64,000 nucleotides of DNA, from contig ML976695.1 in the NCBI GenBank assembly GCA_010015655.1, forward strand, positions 132,276 through 196,275, given 5' to 3'. Of the stretch, positions 41,555 to 51,313 are shown in pieces (position 1 is the first letter of the stretch; every line of letters starts with the position of its first letter). The position numbers and the translations under genes are program-made. This DNA comes from Bimuria novae-zelandiae CBS 107.79. Lineage: Eukaryota > Ascomycota > Dothideomycetes > Pleosporales > Didymosphaeriaceae. The notes under the pieces were generated by a model. That model was not told where the DNA came from. It worked only from the letters and a program-made list of their open reading frames with translations, and ran no database searches.

Positions 41555-42817
41555 TCAAGTATTGGACTCCCAGTAATCTTCAATATCTCCAACGCCAGAT
41601 GTGGGGGTGGGATCGCGATGCTCTGGGAATGATTCCCGTATGCAGTCGTTGAACTTCTCCCGACCTCCCAGCCCCATTGCTTGCCATAAACAAAATGCTA
41701 CATGCCATCCCCCGTGCTTTCTCGGTTCGAATAAATCGAGCCGGGCAACGTCCAAAAATACTTCCTTGTCAGAGCGCTTATACCTTACCACAAGGTTGTC
41801 TTTCCATTGTGGAACCAGCTCACGGAAACCGTATACTTTGTCTTTCAGGTCCCTGCATCCGTGGTGTTGCGCGTATATCTCAATCACTTCATCCAGCATC
41901 GCGACATCACCCCGTTCCGACAACTTTATGCTTATCGGATATTGGGCCTCTCCTCCCACACCCCAATCCACTACCTCCCTTCGTCGTCGGTGCCCGCGAA
42001 TCGTCAGAATGGTGTACCATCCCCTCGTATGTGGTTTCAGCCTCTTATAAGTCGCTGTATCGAAGCCTTGCTCGAAGGAGCCCCAATCCAGGCTGAGTCC
42101 ATAAATGTCGTCAAAATTAATGGATTTGTCTCCACAACAGACAACCACCACCTTTGCCAGGACGAGCTCCTGAACAATCCAGACACGGCGCCAGTAAGGC
42201 CGCATATACAAAGCACGAAGCCAATTGAATTCTTCATGCAATATGTCATCGTCCAAATCGCTCCGTTCGGGTAAAGTGCCGGCTTTATTCTGAAAGATGT
42301 TGCAGAATAGTTGCTGAAAGAAAGAAAGTCGTTCAGCAGCGTCAAAATCGGTTGGAAATGTGACTTCATTCTTGCGATCCCGAAACTCCTGCAGAATATC
42401 AAAGATGCAATTAATTTGGCGATCTGCTTCTCCTAGCCAGGCATAGACTTTTGTGGCTCTGCTGTATATCTCTCCCATCATTGGCACTTGCTCTGACTTC
42501 TCGTCTTGGTCATCTTGATTGATGCAGATACGGTCGACCCAGAGAACTCTCGGTGCTTCCTTGGAACGCAAATGCCTTAATGCGCATTCCAAATTTTTTG
42601 TGATAGGGTATAGCGTCCTATCAAGAATCATAGACGAAGTATCACTGGTGTCTCCCCAGACGTATGATAAGGCTTCATAGGTGTGCTTAGCGCTAAGGGA
42701 AACGTGTTCAAGCTCGCCGTAAATAGGGTCGTTCAATAATCCTGGCCGAAGGGTTAAAAGACGGATGTGGTCTTCAGTTAGGGGCCAATGAATTCCCTTG
42801 TCTGTTAAGAGGTCCAT
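41555..42817 (-). CDS. HET-domain protein (heterokaryon incompatibility)
   Basis: Intact frame of 420 residues from ATG 42817 (MDLLTDKGIHW); the frame upstream has only TTG. The HET domain (residues about 42-190) shows YEALSYVWGD, VLWVDRICINQDDQDEKSEQ and YSRATKVYAWLGEAD, followed by WRRVWIVQELVLA. The C-terminal half has the typical DKVYGFRELV block of HET-6/TOL-like proteins. Such proteins trigger programmed cell death on fusion of unlike strains. It is the only intact gene inside the inverted-repeat unit and lies antiparallel to the broken patatin and ankyrin genes. Confidence 0.9.
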   Translation of the reverse strand: MDLLTDKGIHWPLTEDHIRLLTLRPGLLNDPIYGELEHVSLSAKHTYEALSYVWGDTSDTSSMILDRTLYPITKNLECALRHLRSKEAPRVLWVDRICINQDDQDEKSEQVPMMGEIYSRATKVYAWLGEADRQINCIFDILQEFRDRKNEVTFPTDFDAAERLSFFQQLFCNIFQNKAGTLPERSDLDDDILHEEFNWLRALYMRPYWRRVWIVQELVLAKVVVVCCGDKSINFDDIYGLSLDWGSFEQGFDTATYKRLKPHTRGWYTILTIRGHRRRREVVDWGVGGEAQYPISIKLSERGDVAMLDEVIEIYAQHHGCRDLKDKVYGFRELVPQWKDNLVVRYKRSDKEVFLDVARLDLFEPRKHGGWHVAFCLWQAMGLGGREKFNDCIRESFPEHRDPTPTSGVGDIEDYWESNT

Positions 42818-43447
42818 GTTATGTCCCAAAAGAATCTTCAGAGATGTTATGGTTCTGAAGTGTACGTAAAATTTCGGTCAAGACAGATATTCGGTACCAC
42901 CTCGGGCGGGGTACGCCAAGCAATTCCGCCGAACTTTGCCATGTAATGGATCTGCGATGGCGGCAACGCCTCCATCGCAACCTCAACCCTGCTATCCTAA
43001 TGGCCATTAGCGACATATCATGTTGGGTCGCTATGTGCGTCAAGATCGCTGATATTGAGGGCAACCCTCTTAGCAGACACGTTACTTTGGGGCAAGGGTT
43101 CCGTTCCCGGTTTCAGATCCTCTCGCTCTGCCGAGATCCGATCCGGTGGTTGTGGCTAAAAATGTGGCCGGATTCTCTTGGCAGCCTGCCCAAGTGGCGA
43201 TGAAGCCTATCTTTCTTCGTCCACACCAGAATAAATATAACGCCGCTCAGGCAAAGGGTATGGCCGGAGCGGTTCGGCCACCCTCCCTGCTACCGGTGGC
43301 GACATTAAGAGTCAAATCATCTTCAGTGCTGGTCAATCCCACTTTTGAACGCGCTTACTCAGCCACCCTGCAGCCACCATCCTCTTCAATTCGCTCCTCC
43401 TTTTAGGCGTCCTTTATTACACCTGCCAGCTAAATGCTACTTTGGCA
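42818..43447. other. interior spacer, no recognised gene
   Basis: Between the divergent HET and F-box/ankyrin genes; short ORFs only. Should hold the HET promoter. Confidence 0.4.
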
Positions 43448-43891
43448 ATGTCGCTGCTTGATCTAGCGAACGAGTTGCTCCAATGCAATCAGAAAACCGA
43501 GAATCAGAGCGAGAGATCAACGCCTTTGCGCAAGCCAACCGTCGTCTGTACGGTCTATTAAACAGCTATCTCTACCGCTACAACATACAGTGGTCCGCAA
43601 GCTCCGCGTTGGTGTGGACTGCACAGCATGGGCAAGAGGCGACGGCTCGAAGGCTGCTAGTGGAGGGAGCCAATATTGAAGCCACAGGCAAATACAATTG
43701 GACACCACTGTTATGGGCAGCAAAGGAAGGGCATGAGGGTATCGTAAAGCTGCTGCTGACAAGGGCGTCGACGTGGATTCTACGGCAACGGACTCCAGGC
43801 GGCTTCAGAGGGAGGCCACGAGGCGATTGTGAAGCTGCTGCTCGACAAGGATGCCGACGTCAACGCGCAGGGTGGAGCGTACGGCAACGCA
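43448..43891 (+). pseudogene. F-box/ankyrin protein, N-terminal part, frameshifted and truncated
   Basis: ATG 43448 opens MSLLDLANELLQ, an F-box core, and shifts frame near 43490 into REINAFAQANRRLYGLLNSY and RLLVEGANIEAT. Ankyrin repeats follow (TPLLWAAKEGHEGIVKLLL). Further shifts are needed to read HEAIVKLLLDKDADVNAQGG. The sequence stops in mid-repeat at 43891, where the right inverted-repeat arm begins, so the arm truncated the gene. Fungal F-box/ankyrin proteins are common and rapidly evolving; partners are unknown. Confidence 0.8.
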
Positions 43892-44439
43892 CTGCTCCCA
43901 ATCCCAAGTCGGATTTAAAGATAATCCGAATGCTTGTGCAACTCGCACAGCCATATTTCTTACAATAAAATACCGCACCGGTGCATGAGGTAAGACGTGT
44001 GGAGTCATCTCGCATTAGCCTGGATTGGTGGTTCGCTTCCACTGTAAGTACCAGTCGACGGGGCAGCGCTGCATGAAATCGCGCCCCGCAGCGCGCATAG
44101 GGCTGATGATGACTTCCTGGTATCAGAGGGAGGTTGCGAGGGTAGGATAAAGCTATTCTACAAAGCTCCGGAGCAGAGAAGGCTTGAGGTTAGCGCTGTG
44201 GGGAGGAAAGCCTGTTATGCCACGACACAAGTCGCTGTACAAATCAGGCGCGGAGGCGACGATGCGAACGTAATTTTTGGGCAAAGTGGGACATAAACAT
44301 TCAGAATTAGCTGCAACAGATTATTTTTGTAGAATTATAGCAATACTTGTTGTGCGCATAAGCTTTCCGGTTGCTGAAAGTCAAAGTACCCCTCATTTGT
44401 CTCGCCACGCAATGTGTCTCGCTACGCAGTGGGGGATGT
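43892..44439 (-). repeat. right inverted-repeat arm
   Basis: Inverted copy of 39307-39852; the inner end joins ankyrin-coding sequence directly. Confidence 0.9.
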
Positions 44440-44723
44440 TAAAGAGTAAGTCTAAATTAGACCAACCTAGTTAATATAGACGACAGAGAATTTTATAGGC
44501 GTTCGTGTTGAGTTACGCTATTAACTATCTGGATTACATAAAATACTTTTGTGGACAGGCAGGCATATTGACAAACAAGCTAACGTTATTTTGCTATTTG
44601 CAGAAGTGTGTTGTACGAAGTCTATGGGCAGAAGGAAAGAGAGCGGGCGAGTTTGTTTACTTAGTAGTCCGTGCACCTAGGTGGTGCCTTCCACACACAC
44701 CACCTTTGACGTCAGTTAGGTGG

Positions 44724-45395
44724 CTACAGCTCTGCATCTGTAGGTGGTGTGCCATGTGCCTGGAATGGAGCATGGATATCAACATTGTTACCTTGTATAG
44801 CGTTCCCACCGGCGAGGCGTTTGTGTTCGGCCGAGCATTGAGAAAACGCAACGGCGAGAGCGTTGTAAGCAGCCGCCCAATTGCAAACGTCGGTTTCGAG
44901 CTTTTGCTTGGTGGCCTCGAGATATCGACAGTAATGCACAGCCTCCAGTCGTTTTTGCTCGGTCGCATGCAACATCTCCTTGGAGACCTTATGAGACTCG
45001 ATTTCGGTTTTGAGAAGAAGTACGATGGCCGATGACTGGTCATTGTGCGCGGGTAGCAGCCACGAGGTGGTCATGCGACCGGCAATTTGAGAGGGCCAGA
45101 CATTGCCGGACTGCAAGGGGTTGATGACCATCTTCTCATCGAGCTTTGTCGCCGAGGTGGCCGAGGACGCTGAGCCGGCGAGCTGTCGGTCGGTTGAAGA
45201 GGGCGACAGGTTAGTGTTGGAGAGGTCCGAGGCGGTGGTGGTGGCGGAGAGTGTCGGCTCAGCACTGGCCGAACCGCCGATGTCGGTGCACAATGGGGCC
45301 GGCGTTCGCGGTACAGCAATGACGCCTTGCTCTGCGGACCGCTTGGGTCGCAACGGCGGCAGCGGAGCATAGCGAATAGTCGTGGAGTGCATCAT
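44724..45395 (-). CDS. uncharacterised coiled-coil protein (about 223 aa)
   Basis: Frame open from ATG 45395; further upstream the frame begins only at a TTG. The first half is low-complexity Ser/Thr/Ala/Pro. Residues from about 115 to 210 form a helical segment (SSAIVLLLKTEIESHKVSK, ATEQKRLEAVHYCRYLEATK, AYNALAVAFSQCSAEHKRL), probably coiled coil. No signal peptide or enzyme motif. GC and codon use resemble those of the kinase-like gene at 45670 and differ from the AT-rich transposon surroundings. It is divergent to that gene with a 275-bp spacer. Confidence 0.5.
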   Translation of the reverse strand: MMHSTTIRYAPLPPLRPKRSAEQGVIAVPRTPAPLCTDIGGSASAEPTLSATTTASDLSNTNLSPSSTDRQLAGSASSATSATKLDEKMVINPLQSGNVWPSQIAGRMTTSWLLPAHNDQSSAIVLLLKTEIESHKVSKEMLHATEQKRLEAVHYCRYLEATKQKLETDVCNWAAAYNALAVAFSQCSAEHKRLAGGNAIQGNNVDIHAPFQAHGTPPTDAEL

Positions 45396-45669
45396 GAATC
45401 TGTACGAGCAGCGCAACAGTGCCAGCAAAGCAACGCAAGTTGCACGCTTATGAGTCGTCAATGCGGCTGGTGCTCAACGTGCACGGGCACCCAGTCAAAT
45501 CTGGTTTCCTACTTTTCGCATTTGAGAGACCGAAACTCACAAACGGCTTCGTTGTACGCGCCTGCCGACGCAAAGGGCCACGACACAGCTATGTGTCTAT
45601 TTCCCCCCTCAATCATGGCGTACCACGTTCGCATCGCCGCTCAGCCATCGCCACTACCATTCTCCCGTC

Positions 45670-46900
45670 ATGACAGTCCAGTCGAGTGGGCAGCCTCCCC
45701 TTCCTCTTCCTCTTCCACGCCCTCAGCGGGTGTTTAACCCAACCCAGAACGTCGTACCCACTAAAGTAGCGCTCGACGTCCAAGCACGAGAGAAAGCCAT
45801 AGCCTTGGAGCACACGCGCCCACCCCCCAAGCCCCCCCTCGGTCGATTTGCCCATCTCCGCGCTTCCACCACCGAATCCCAAACCCCGCAGCTTCGCACT
45901 GCCGCAGCCCTATCCAGATCGCCTGTGAAGCTATCCTCTCCGTCCGCCAACTTTCGCAAAGCCCTTTCGCAGCCAGAACCGCCACCCAGCAACCTCGGGC
46001 CAGCGGTCACCTTGGGTACTTTTACACAAGATGGGGAGGAATGGGATGTGCGCGCCCAGCGAGGACGATATAGCTTGGTCATGGTGAAAAAATGTGGACT
46101 TGCTGCTGGCCTCGCGGAGAAACGAGCATTTGATTTCGTCAGCCACGAGAATGTTATCAAGCTTGTTAGCGCCGTGTCGAATACCGAATCGATAGAGCTG
46201 TTTTTCGAATACTCTCGTTTCACCCTCGCACAAATACTTCATGTACATCTGAAGATGGAGGAACGGCACATTCAATGCATCGCCCATGCTGTGAGTTACC
46301 TCTCCTGCTCGTTCTTCGGCGCCTTACTTGCCAGGTTTTCAACGCGCTTAGTCATCTCGCGCACCACGGCATGGTACATCATCGGGTGCAAGCAAAAACC
46401 ATCCGGTTCACAACGCCCGATTTACGTATCGTTCTATGTAGGTAACCTCTTGCGACAGCTTCTGCCACTAACAACCGTAGCGGATTTCGAGGCGGTGACT
46501 CAGAGTACTACATCGCACCTTGACAATTCTGACTTAAAGGACCTCGGCTTCGTATTGCTCGAATGTATGGAGGGCCATGCGCTTCCGACCGAGAGGCATA
46601 ACATGGAATTCATTGTGGATCAACGTGCCGTAAACAAGGTTTTCGGCCTTACGAATGCAGAGCAATGGAGTGGCTGTAAAGACATGGTAGATTTTCTGGA
46701 TGAGTTGTTCAACGAGAAGAAAACTGCGTTAGCCAAATATTCAAAACCTGTAAGTGTTCGATACGATAGGCTGTACCTGGTGCTAAGTTTCGCTGGAGCA
46801 TACTTTTGTATCTTCCAATATACAGGATTACGAATGTATGAGACCATACGTTGAACTTGTCACACTGGAGTGTTTTACGCTGTGGACTCCGGGGGACTAG
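45670..46900 (+). CDS. degenerate protein-kinase homologue (pseudokinase), four exons
   Basis: Exons 45670-46290, 46335-46437, 46481-46749 and 46826-46900 give 355 residues. All three introns (44, 43 and 76 bp) have GT/AG ends (GTGAGT, GTAGGT, GTAAGT) and keep the frame. About 115 disordered Pro-rich residues come first. The kinase fold then shows VMVKKCGLAAGLAEKRAFDF (beta3 Lys region), LVSAVSNTESIELFFEYSRF and the helix HIQCIAHAVFNALSHLAHHG. Where HRDxKxxN is expected it reads VHHRVQAKTIRFT, and where DFG is expected it reads SDFEAVT. A block DLKDLGFVLLECMEG matches the alpha-F region. Loss of the catalytic Asp and the DFG Gly argues for a non-catalytic kinase-like protein. Unspliced, the frame appears as one 394-codon ORF with a wrong C-terminus. 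Confidence 0.68.
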
Positions 46901-47174
46901 GGCGAATGCTGCAGTCTTTTTCGTTGGTTATTATTGGTTAGATTTATTAATCGATCATTAAAGTGCTTTATGCTTTAGCGTGGAGCTTGCACAGTCGTGA
47001 TTGGTTAATTTCTTAGTACAGTTGAACGCGCATAGGCCGGTCCTTTATCATCTTGTTGTTATATGCTCACGCAGAGGATCACGAGAGCACGGACAAGGAT
47101 GTTGATAATTGTATGATTTACGGCGTCTACATAGTAGTAGTTTAGCAAGGAAGCAGACCTGAGCGTAAGAGGAA
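46901..47174. other. tail-to-tail spacer
   Basis: 3' flanks of the kinase-like gene and the coiled-coil gene; nothing else seen. Confidence 0.5.
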
Positions 47175-47646
47175 TCACACAGGACTCTGCTCAATCCAAC
47201 CTTGCAGAGCGTTGATTTCAGGTGCATCACTCATAACAGTGTCCCCAAACAACAAGGCCATCAGCGAATTGCACCACTCCGATGTAACCTCCTTCCACTC
47301 GTCCCAGCTAAGTATCCGCGCATGAAGATCGTTCATTTCTTCTTTCCGAACACGATTAAGTCTACTTAGAATTAGCAGAGCGACTATTCTTCAATCCTTT
47401 GCACGCGTACCGCTCTTGCTCCTTTAGTCTGTTCTGTAGCTCCTCGACGTGATTGGCGGTAACAACCAGGAAACCATTGGTTCGCTCCAACGCCGTCTCG
47501 AAGGTCTGGCGCATCTCGCTCATCTTGTCTTTGTGCTCATCTGCCATCTTCTTTACCGTGGCTTCAAGTTGCTCAACTTGTTTGCGAGAATCGAATTCAG
47601 CATCCATTTTCGGTATAGCGTCCCTCAACGCTTCGAATTCTGACAT
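47175..47646 (-). CDS. uncharacterised coiled-coil protein, two exons (141 aa)
   Basis: Exon 1 (47646-47411) begins MSEFEALRDAIPKMDAEF and forms a heptad-rich coil (VEQLEATVKKMADEHKDKM, NHVEELQNRLKEQER). A 46-bp intron (47410-47365, donor GTACGC, branch-like GCTAAT, acceptor AAG) joins it in frame to exon 2 (RLNRVRKEEMNDLHARIL, SEWCNSLMALLFGD) ending at 47175. The splice continues the heptads, which supports it; without splicing the frame ends 13 codons later. No other domain seen. Function unknown. Confidence 0.55.
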
Positions 47647-48031
47647 GGTCGGTGTCCATGGAAGCGACACCAAGACTGCGTCATCAAGCTGTTCGGACGT
47701 TATATTTCGCGAGGTAAGATCTTTGCGTTACAGGAGGTACTTTCGACTTGATCCACAATAAGTATAAGAAAAGTATAGCATATCTAAAGCCCGTGACAGA
47801 ATTCGGTATTCCATTTTTCGAAAATGGTTTGTGGAAACACTAGAGTTGGTTTAGGACGTCTGACTAAATCTGGATTTCCAATTCCGAAATGAGTTTGCTA
47901 GGCGTAGGAATACCCGACTAGTACCATCTTAGGGTATAAGTAATAGTGTTCAGCTCTACTAGCTCTCATCATTCCAACATATCCTCATTTAACAAGTTAC
48001 TACATACGAAGTTCACTGCCACACAACTAAA

Positions 48032-48410
48032 ATGTACCTCCTTGCGTTACTTGCCGCAGCTCTTCCAGTTTTCGCCACTGGTCGAGGTCCGCATCCGGGG
48101 GGGAAATGCCGTAAACTGGCGGGAGGTACCCTCGGTCTTAATTGCGGTAGAGATAGTAAGGTTCCTTGTCAGGTAACTTGCACTTTCTGCGTATTAGCCT
48201 TTTACTTACATATTGTAGCCATTGAACAACCTTAATCTCAATCAAGTACCCTCGATGTGCATTGAGCAGCCAGCGCTTGAACCGGACGCCAAGGACTGGA
48301 TGCAGTGCGTTAAGATTAGCGACGACAGCAGCTCGTGCGAGCTGAACGGAAAAATCCTGGATGAAGTTTGCGTCAATCAAGAATGCGTAGAAGTTATACA
48401 GAGTTCGTAA
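48032..48410 (+). CDS. small secreted cysteine-rich protein, two exons (110 aa)
   Basis: Exon 1 (48032-48172) starts with a signal peptide (MYLLALLAAALPVFATG). A 46-bp intron (48173-48218, GTAACT...TGTAG) joins exon 2 (48219-48410). The predicted mature protein of about 93 residues has eight Cys, three in exon 1 (GGKCRK, GLNCGR, VPCQ) and five in exon 2 (SMCIEQ, MQCVK, SSCEL, EVCVNQECVE). The even number is compatible with four disulfides. This is the profile of extracellular effector-like or antimicrobial fungal proteins; no specific family recognised. A decayed copy of the last 40 bp lies directly downstream. Confidence 0.65.
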
Positions 48411-48443
48411 CCGGTCGCTTCACCATGGTGGAGCCTACCTAGG

Positions 48444-48483
48444 TGTGAACCAAGAATGCGTGGAAGCCACACAGGATTTGTAA
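48444..48483 (+). repeat. duplicated 3' end of the secreted-protein gene
   Basis: Resembles 48370-48410: both read (a/t)caagaatgcgt(a/g)gaag and end in a stop (NQECVEV against NQECVEA). This is a vestige of a tandem exon or gene duplication. Confidence 0.7.
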
Positions 48484-48874
48484 AAGCTTGCTCCGATATA
48501 TCGAAACCTTCGGCTCTCTTCTAGGTTTCCTGTACCTTGCCTTCCTGGAATATCCGTTTCACCTAACCATAGAAGGCTTAGCGGTTTGCTCGCTTTTAAC
48601 GCTCTTAACTATTAACTTATCCTCGGCCATCCTGCTCCCCTTGGTCAATCATCAGCAAGTCATTCGCTTTTAATTTACTAATCAATCACGCTCGCTACCA
48701 TTTTTATCGCTCTTATTCAGTTCCCTCTCTAGTCGCTTCTTGCTCATTCACCCATCCCTATAACCCTTCTCTTTGCTTAAACTACACACTCCTTATGCTA
48801 GTTTTCTATCTTCGCCGTGTTTATCAAGTTTCTTTTTCTTTCTTTTTTCCAGACATTCTTTTCCGCAAGTATTT

Positions 48875-48972
48875 TTTCTCGCATAGTCATTCTTTCTCGC
48901 ATAGTCATTCTTTCTCGCATAGTTATTCTTTCTCGCATAGTCATTCTTTCTCGCACTGTCGTTCTTTCTGTC
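48875..48972. repeat. 18-bp minisatellite
   Basis: About five copies of ttctttctcgcatagtca with substitutions in the last units. The ORFs over it on both strands are products of the repeat, not genes. Confidence 0.9.
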
Positions 48973-49186
48973 ACGGTCCTTACTGTTCCCTTCACTGTGA
49001 ACAAAGGTTCCTCTAGCAACAGAGCTTCATTCCTTTCTCGTATTTGGTATTAGTTCTTGTAAATAGCCTGACCAAAGTCTTCTGATATATCGTAAACGAA
49101 TACTGGGCGGGACTTATCCTTAGCTAAACTAGAAAGTAAATTTAAAGCTGCTGCCGTGGCTTTAATTACTATAAGACCCTTAACTA

Positions 49187-49367
49187 ACGTCCCCCCCTGC
49201 GTGAAGGAAAGCCCCCTGTGCCGACATGAAAAACCACAAGAGAAATCATTATCCACTCCATGGTCTTTTTAATCCACGGTCAAGAATAGGAGTAACTTAT
49301 TGTTCATATCCGTCTCCACATCTTTACAACCAAAAATTACGACACCTTAATCGTGCTGTTGATTATT
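49187..49367 (+). repeat. repeat A, copy 1 (TA/ACGTCC-type transposon end)
   Basis: Begins ACGTCCCCCCCTGCGTGAAG after a TA. Direct copy at 59112-59295 (ctgtgccgacatgaaaaa, attacgacacctt, gtgctgttgattatt shared). The terminus resembles those of the MITE and the inverted-repeat unit, so it is probably a relic of a Tc1/mariner-like element. Confidence 0.75.
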
Positions 49368-49522
49368 ACTTGCATCTATCTATAACTTAGTGTAACATCC
49401 CTTACTCTATAACGAGAAATTTCTATTGTGGTGCTCAAGGCGGCCAATAAATTGGAAATGTCGGAGGGAAGAAACATTCGGAGAAGGCTGCTGCGAAAGG
49501 GATAAATATTCATAAAAGTACA

Positions 49523-49677
49523 GTCGCTAGCGAAACTGGCTTCACCTCGAACACGGCTGCAACACTAATTCTACCCCACCCATTTCCAAAAACCTTGGCA
49601 CTCCATCTTACGCATCCGGTTAGGCGCAATTAACCTAGGCACGTGATTTACCACGGTACAAGAAGGTACTTCTCTAT
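49523..49677 (+). repeat. repeat B, copy 1
   Basis: 155 bp matching 57156-57310 on the opposite strand: gtcgctagcgaaac, accaaggcacc-like middle, cttacgcatccggttaggcg and ggtacttctctat. Confidence 0.85.
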
Positions 49678-50012
49678 TAACAAGGCCATGGCAGGTGCAA
49701 GTGCTGCCGTTTCCTCTACTATGGTCGATGGCGTAATGGTTCATAGTGCTTGGTTCGTGCGTAGATTTTGCTACTTCTAATATTTCATACATTTCATAGT
49801 GATTAAGCATTCAAACCATCTCGAAGTTCAGTATTTCGTATCCCCTCCATGCGCATCAATAACCGCCTGGCAACGAGCCGGCGTCGTCTTGATAAGTTCC
49901 CAAATCCCCTCCATGCACGGACCAGACACTATGAACTAATACGCCTGCAACTATGGTATGCTCCATGGTGTCTGCCTAGGGATGTCACATGATGGCAAAC
50001 CACCGAAGGTTT

Positions 50013-50250
50013 TCACCGAGGATCAATCCCGCAGCACGTGTAGCACTCACCTAACTTCTCCTTCCCCTGCACCTAGTTAGTCCCCGTTCCCTATCCACTA
50101 TAAAATGCAGTGCAGACTTACCAATCCCTCCGCACACGTAAGATCTTCCGTCCCGCATATCTTCAAGCAGAAGTTCCTGCCTTCTATCCTCGTGCTGAGA
50201 GGCGAAGCTGCTGCCAAGGTTGCTAGGAGGGTGATAATGAAGTATCGCAT
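50013..50250 (-). CDS. small secreted cysteine-rich protein, two exons (60 aa)
   Basis: Exon 1 (50250-50122) starts MRYFIITLLATLAAASP, a signal peptide, then FCLKICGTEDLTCAEGL. The 55-bp intron 50067-50121 has donor GTAAGT, branch ACTAAC and acceptor GCAG. Exon 2 (50066-50013) reads GKEKLGECYTCCGIDPR and stops. The spacing C-x3-C-x6-C-x9-C-x2-CC matches a pattern I recall from short secreted proteins in many ascomycetes. An extracellular, possibly effector-like role is inferred from the signal peptide and six Cys. Unspliced, the frame ends after ten unrelated codons. Confidence 0.65.
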
Positions 50251-51313
50251 CGTGAAGGTAGAGTAGAATTGGCTGTAGATGAGTGCTGTAAGCTCGAAAT
50301 GTTTGAGAGTTGTTAAATTGCTATACAAATGAGATGGTGCAGGAGACCTTCTTATACTGGGTCTCGTATCTTTAATCCCGCGAGTCTCACATATCTGAGG
50401 ACTCGTTTAGCGGCTGAAGGATAGTTCTGCTGCAATGTCTGTGGTGAGCTGATGAATTGACCCAGCCCATGAGCTGCGGCCTATCCGTCGAGACCGTGAG
50501 GGCAGAAGGGCCGAGACGATTTCACGAAGCAAGGCGGCGAGATAAATGGTGATGACGATGCAAACCTACGAAAGGAATCTCTAATACTAGCTGTATATGT
50601 TTAGTCCACACATCTCAATAAAACTATAAGCATAATATTACTCATTATATAAAGTAAGATACGGGTTATAGAGGCTGAGAGCTGGGCCAACTTCACATGC
50701 TCTATCTCAGCTCTCCTTCGCATGTGAGCATCACACCATAATTTCTCATAGGACGCTAAGCTGTACCAAGGTATCGCATCTGAAAGCGAGACACTGCAAA
50801 AATGCTGTGAGCTGGTCCTGTGCCTAGTATATCCTTGGTTTGTGAGGGGTGAGTTGGCGGGTGCGGCTGAATGCACAGCCCATAATGTGGCGCGGTAAGG
50901 CTGAGATAGCGGTCATACTGCAGTAAAGGCAAATTTGCAACGGCCTAGACTGAATATGCTTATATCTGAGAAGTGGACGAACACCTTGGCGACGCTAGCA
51001 GGGAGGACGGCCTGCTCCGGCCATAGGATTGTCGATAGAGAAGTCCCTCAGCTCGCCTAAACCTCATATCTTTCACATTGCGGTAATGTATCTGTTGCGG
51101 TTATGAGGAGACGCGGATCACGTCACGTGGCGTTGGCCTAGTGCTGCTTCCTCATCTTATCAAGCACCTCTTACCTCAACAGTGTCGTAGACACGTCATG
51201 TAAACAGACCCTAGTTGCGGCCATACAAAAGGTGGCCACAACAGCAAAACAAGACAACGGACAACACAACAATACAGATGATACTTTGATTTCACTGCAT
51301 TTTACACCGCTAC
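50251..51313. other. intergenic, no gene seen
   Basis: Short ORFs only (one of 91 codons at 50601-50876, minus, without recognised features). Ends at the LTR of Copia element 3. Confidence 0.4.

Larger units (their letters stand above)
39307..44439. mobile_element. 5.1-kb unit bounded by about 548-bp inverted repeats, carrying HET, patatin and ankyrin genes
   Basis: The arms 39307-39852 and 43892-44439 are imperfect inverted copies. Both outer ends read ACGTCCC- or ACATCCCCCACTGCGTAGC-like and are flanked by TA (39305-39306 and 44440-44441), the Tc1/mariner pattern also seen in the 360-bp MITE. An aaagag hexamer also sits just outside each end (39297-39302, 44441-44446). The interior of about 4 kb holds an intact HET gene and two broken recognition-type genes. 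No transposase is visible. It could be a composite or captured unit, or two separate TE fragments in inverted orientation. Confidence 0.6.

Noticed and set aside
48875..48972. CRISPR-like array
   Set aside because: The units are contiguous without spacers and the context is fungal; it is a minisatellite. The same applies to 35133-35209.
48795..49053. Three overlapping ORFs rich in Ser/His or Arg/Glu/Met
   Set aside because: They are produced by the 18-bp minisatellite read in different frames.
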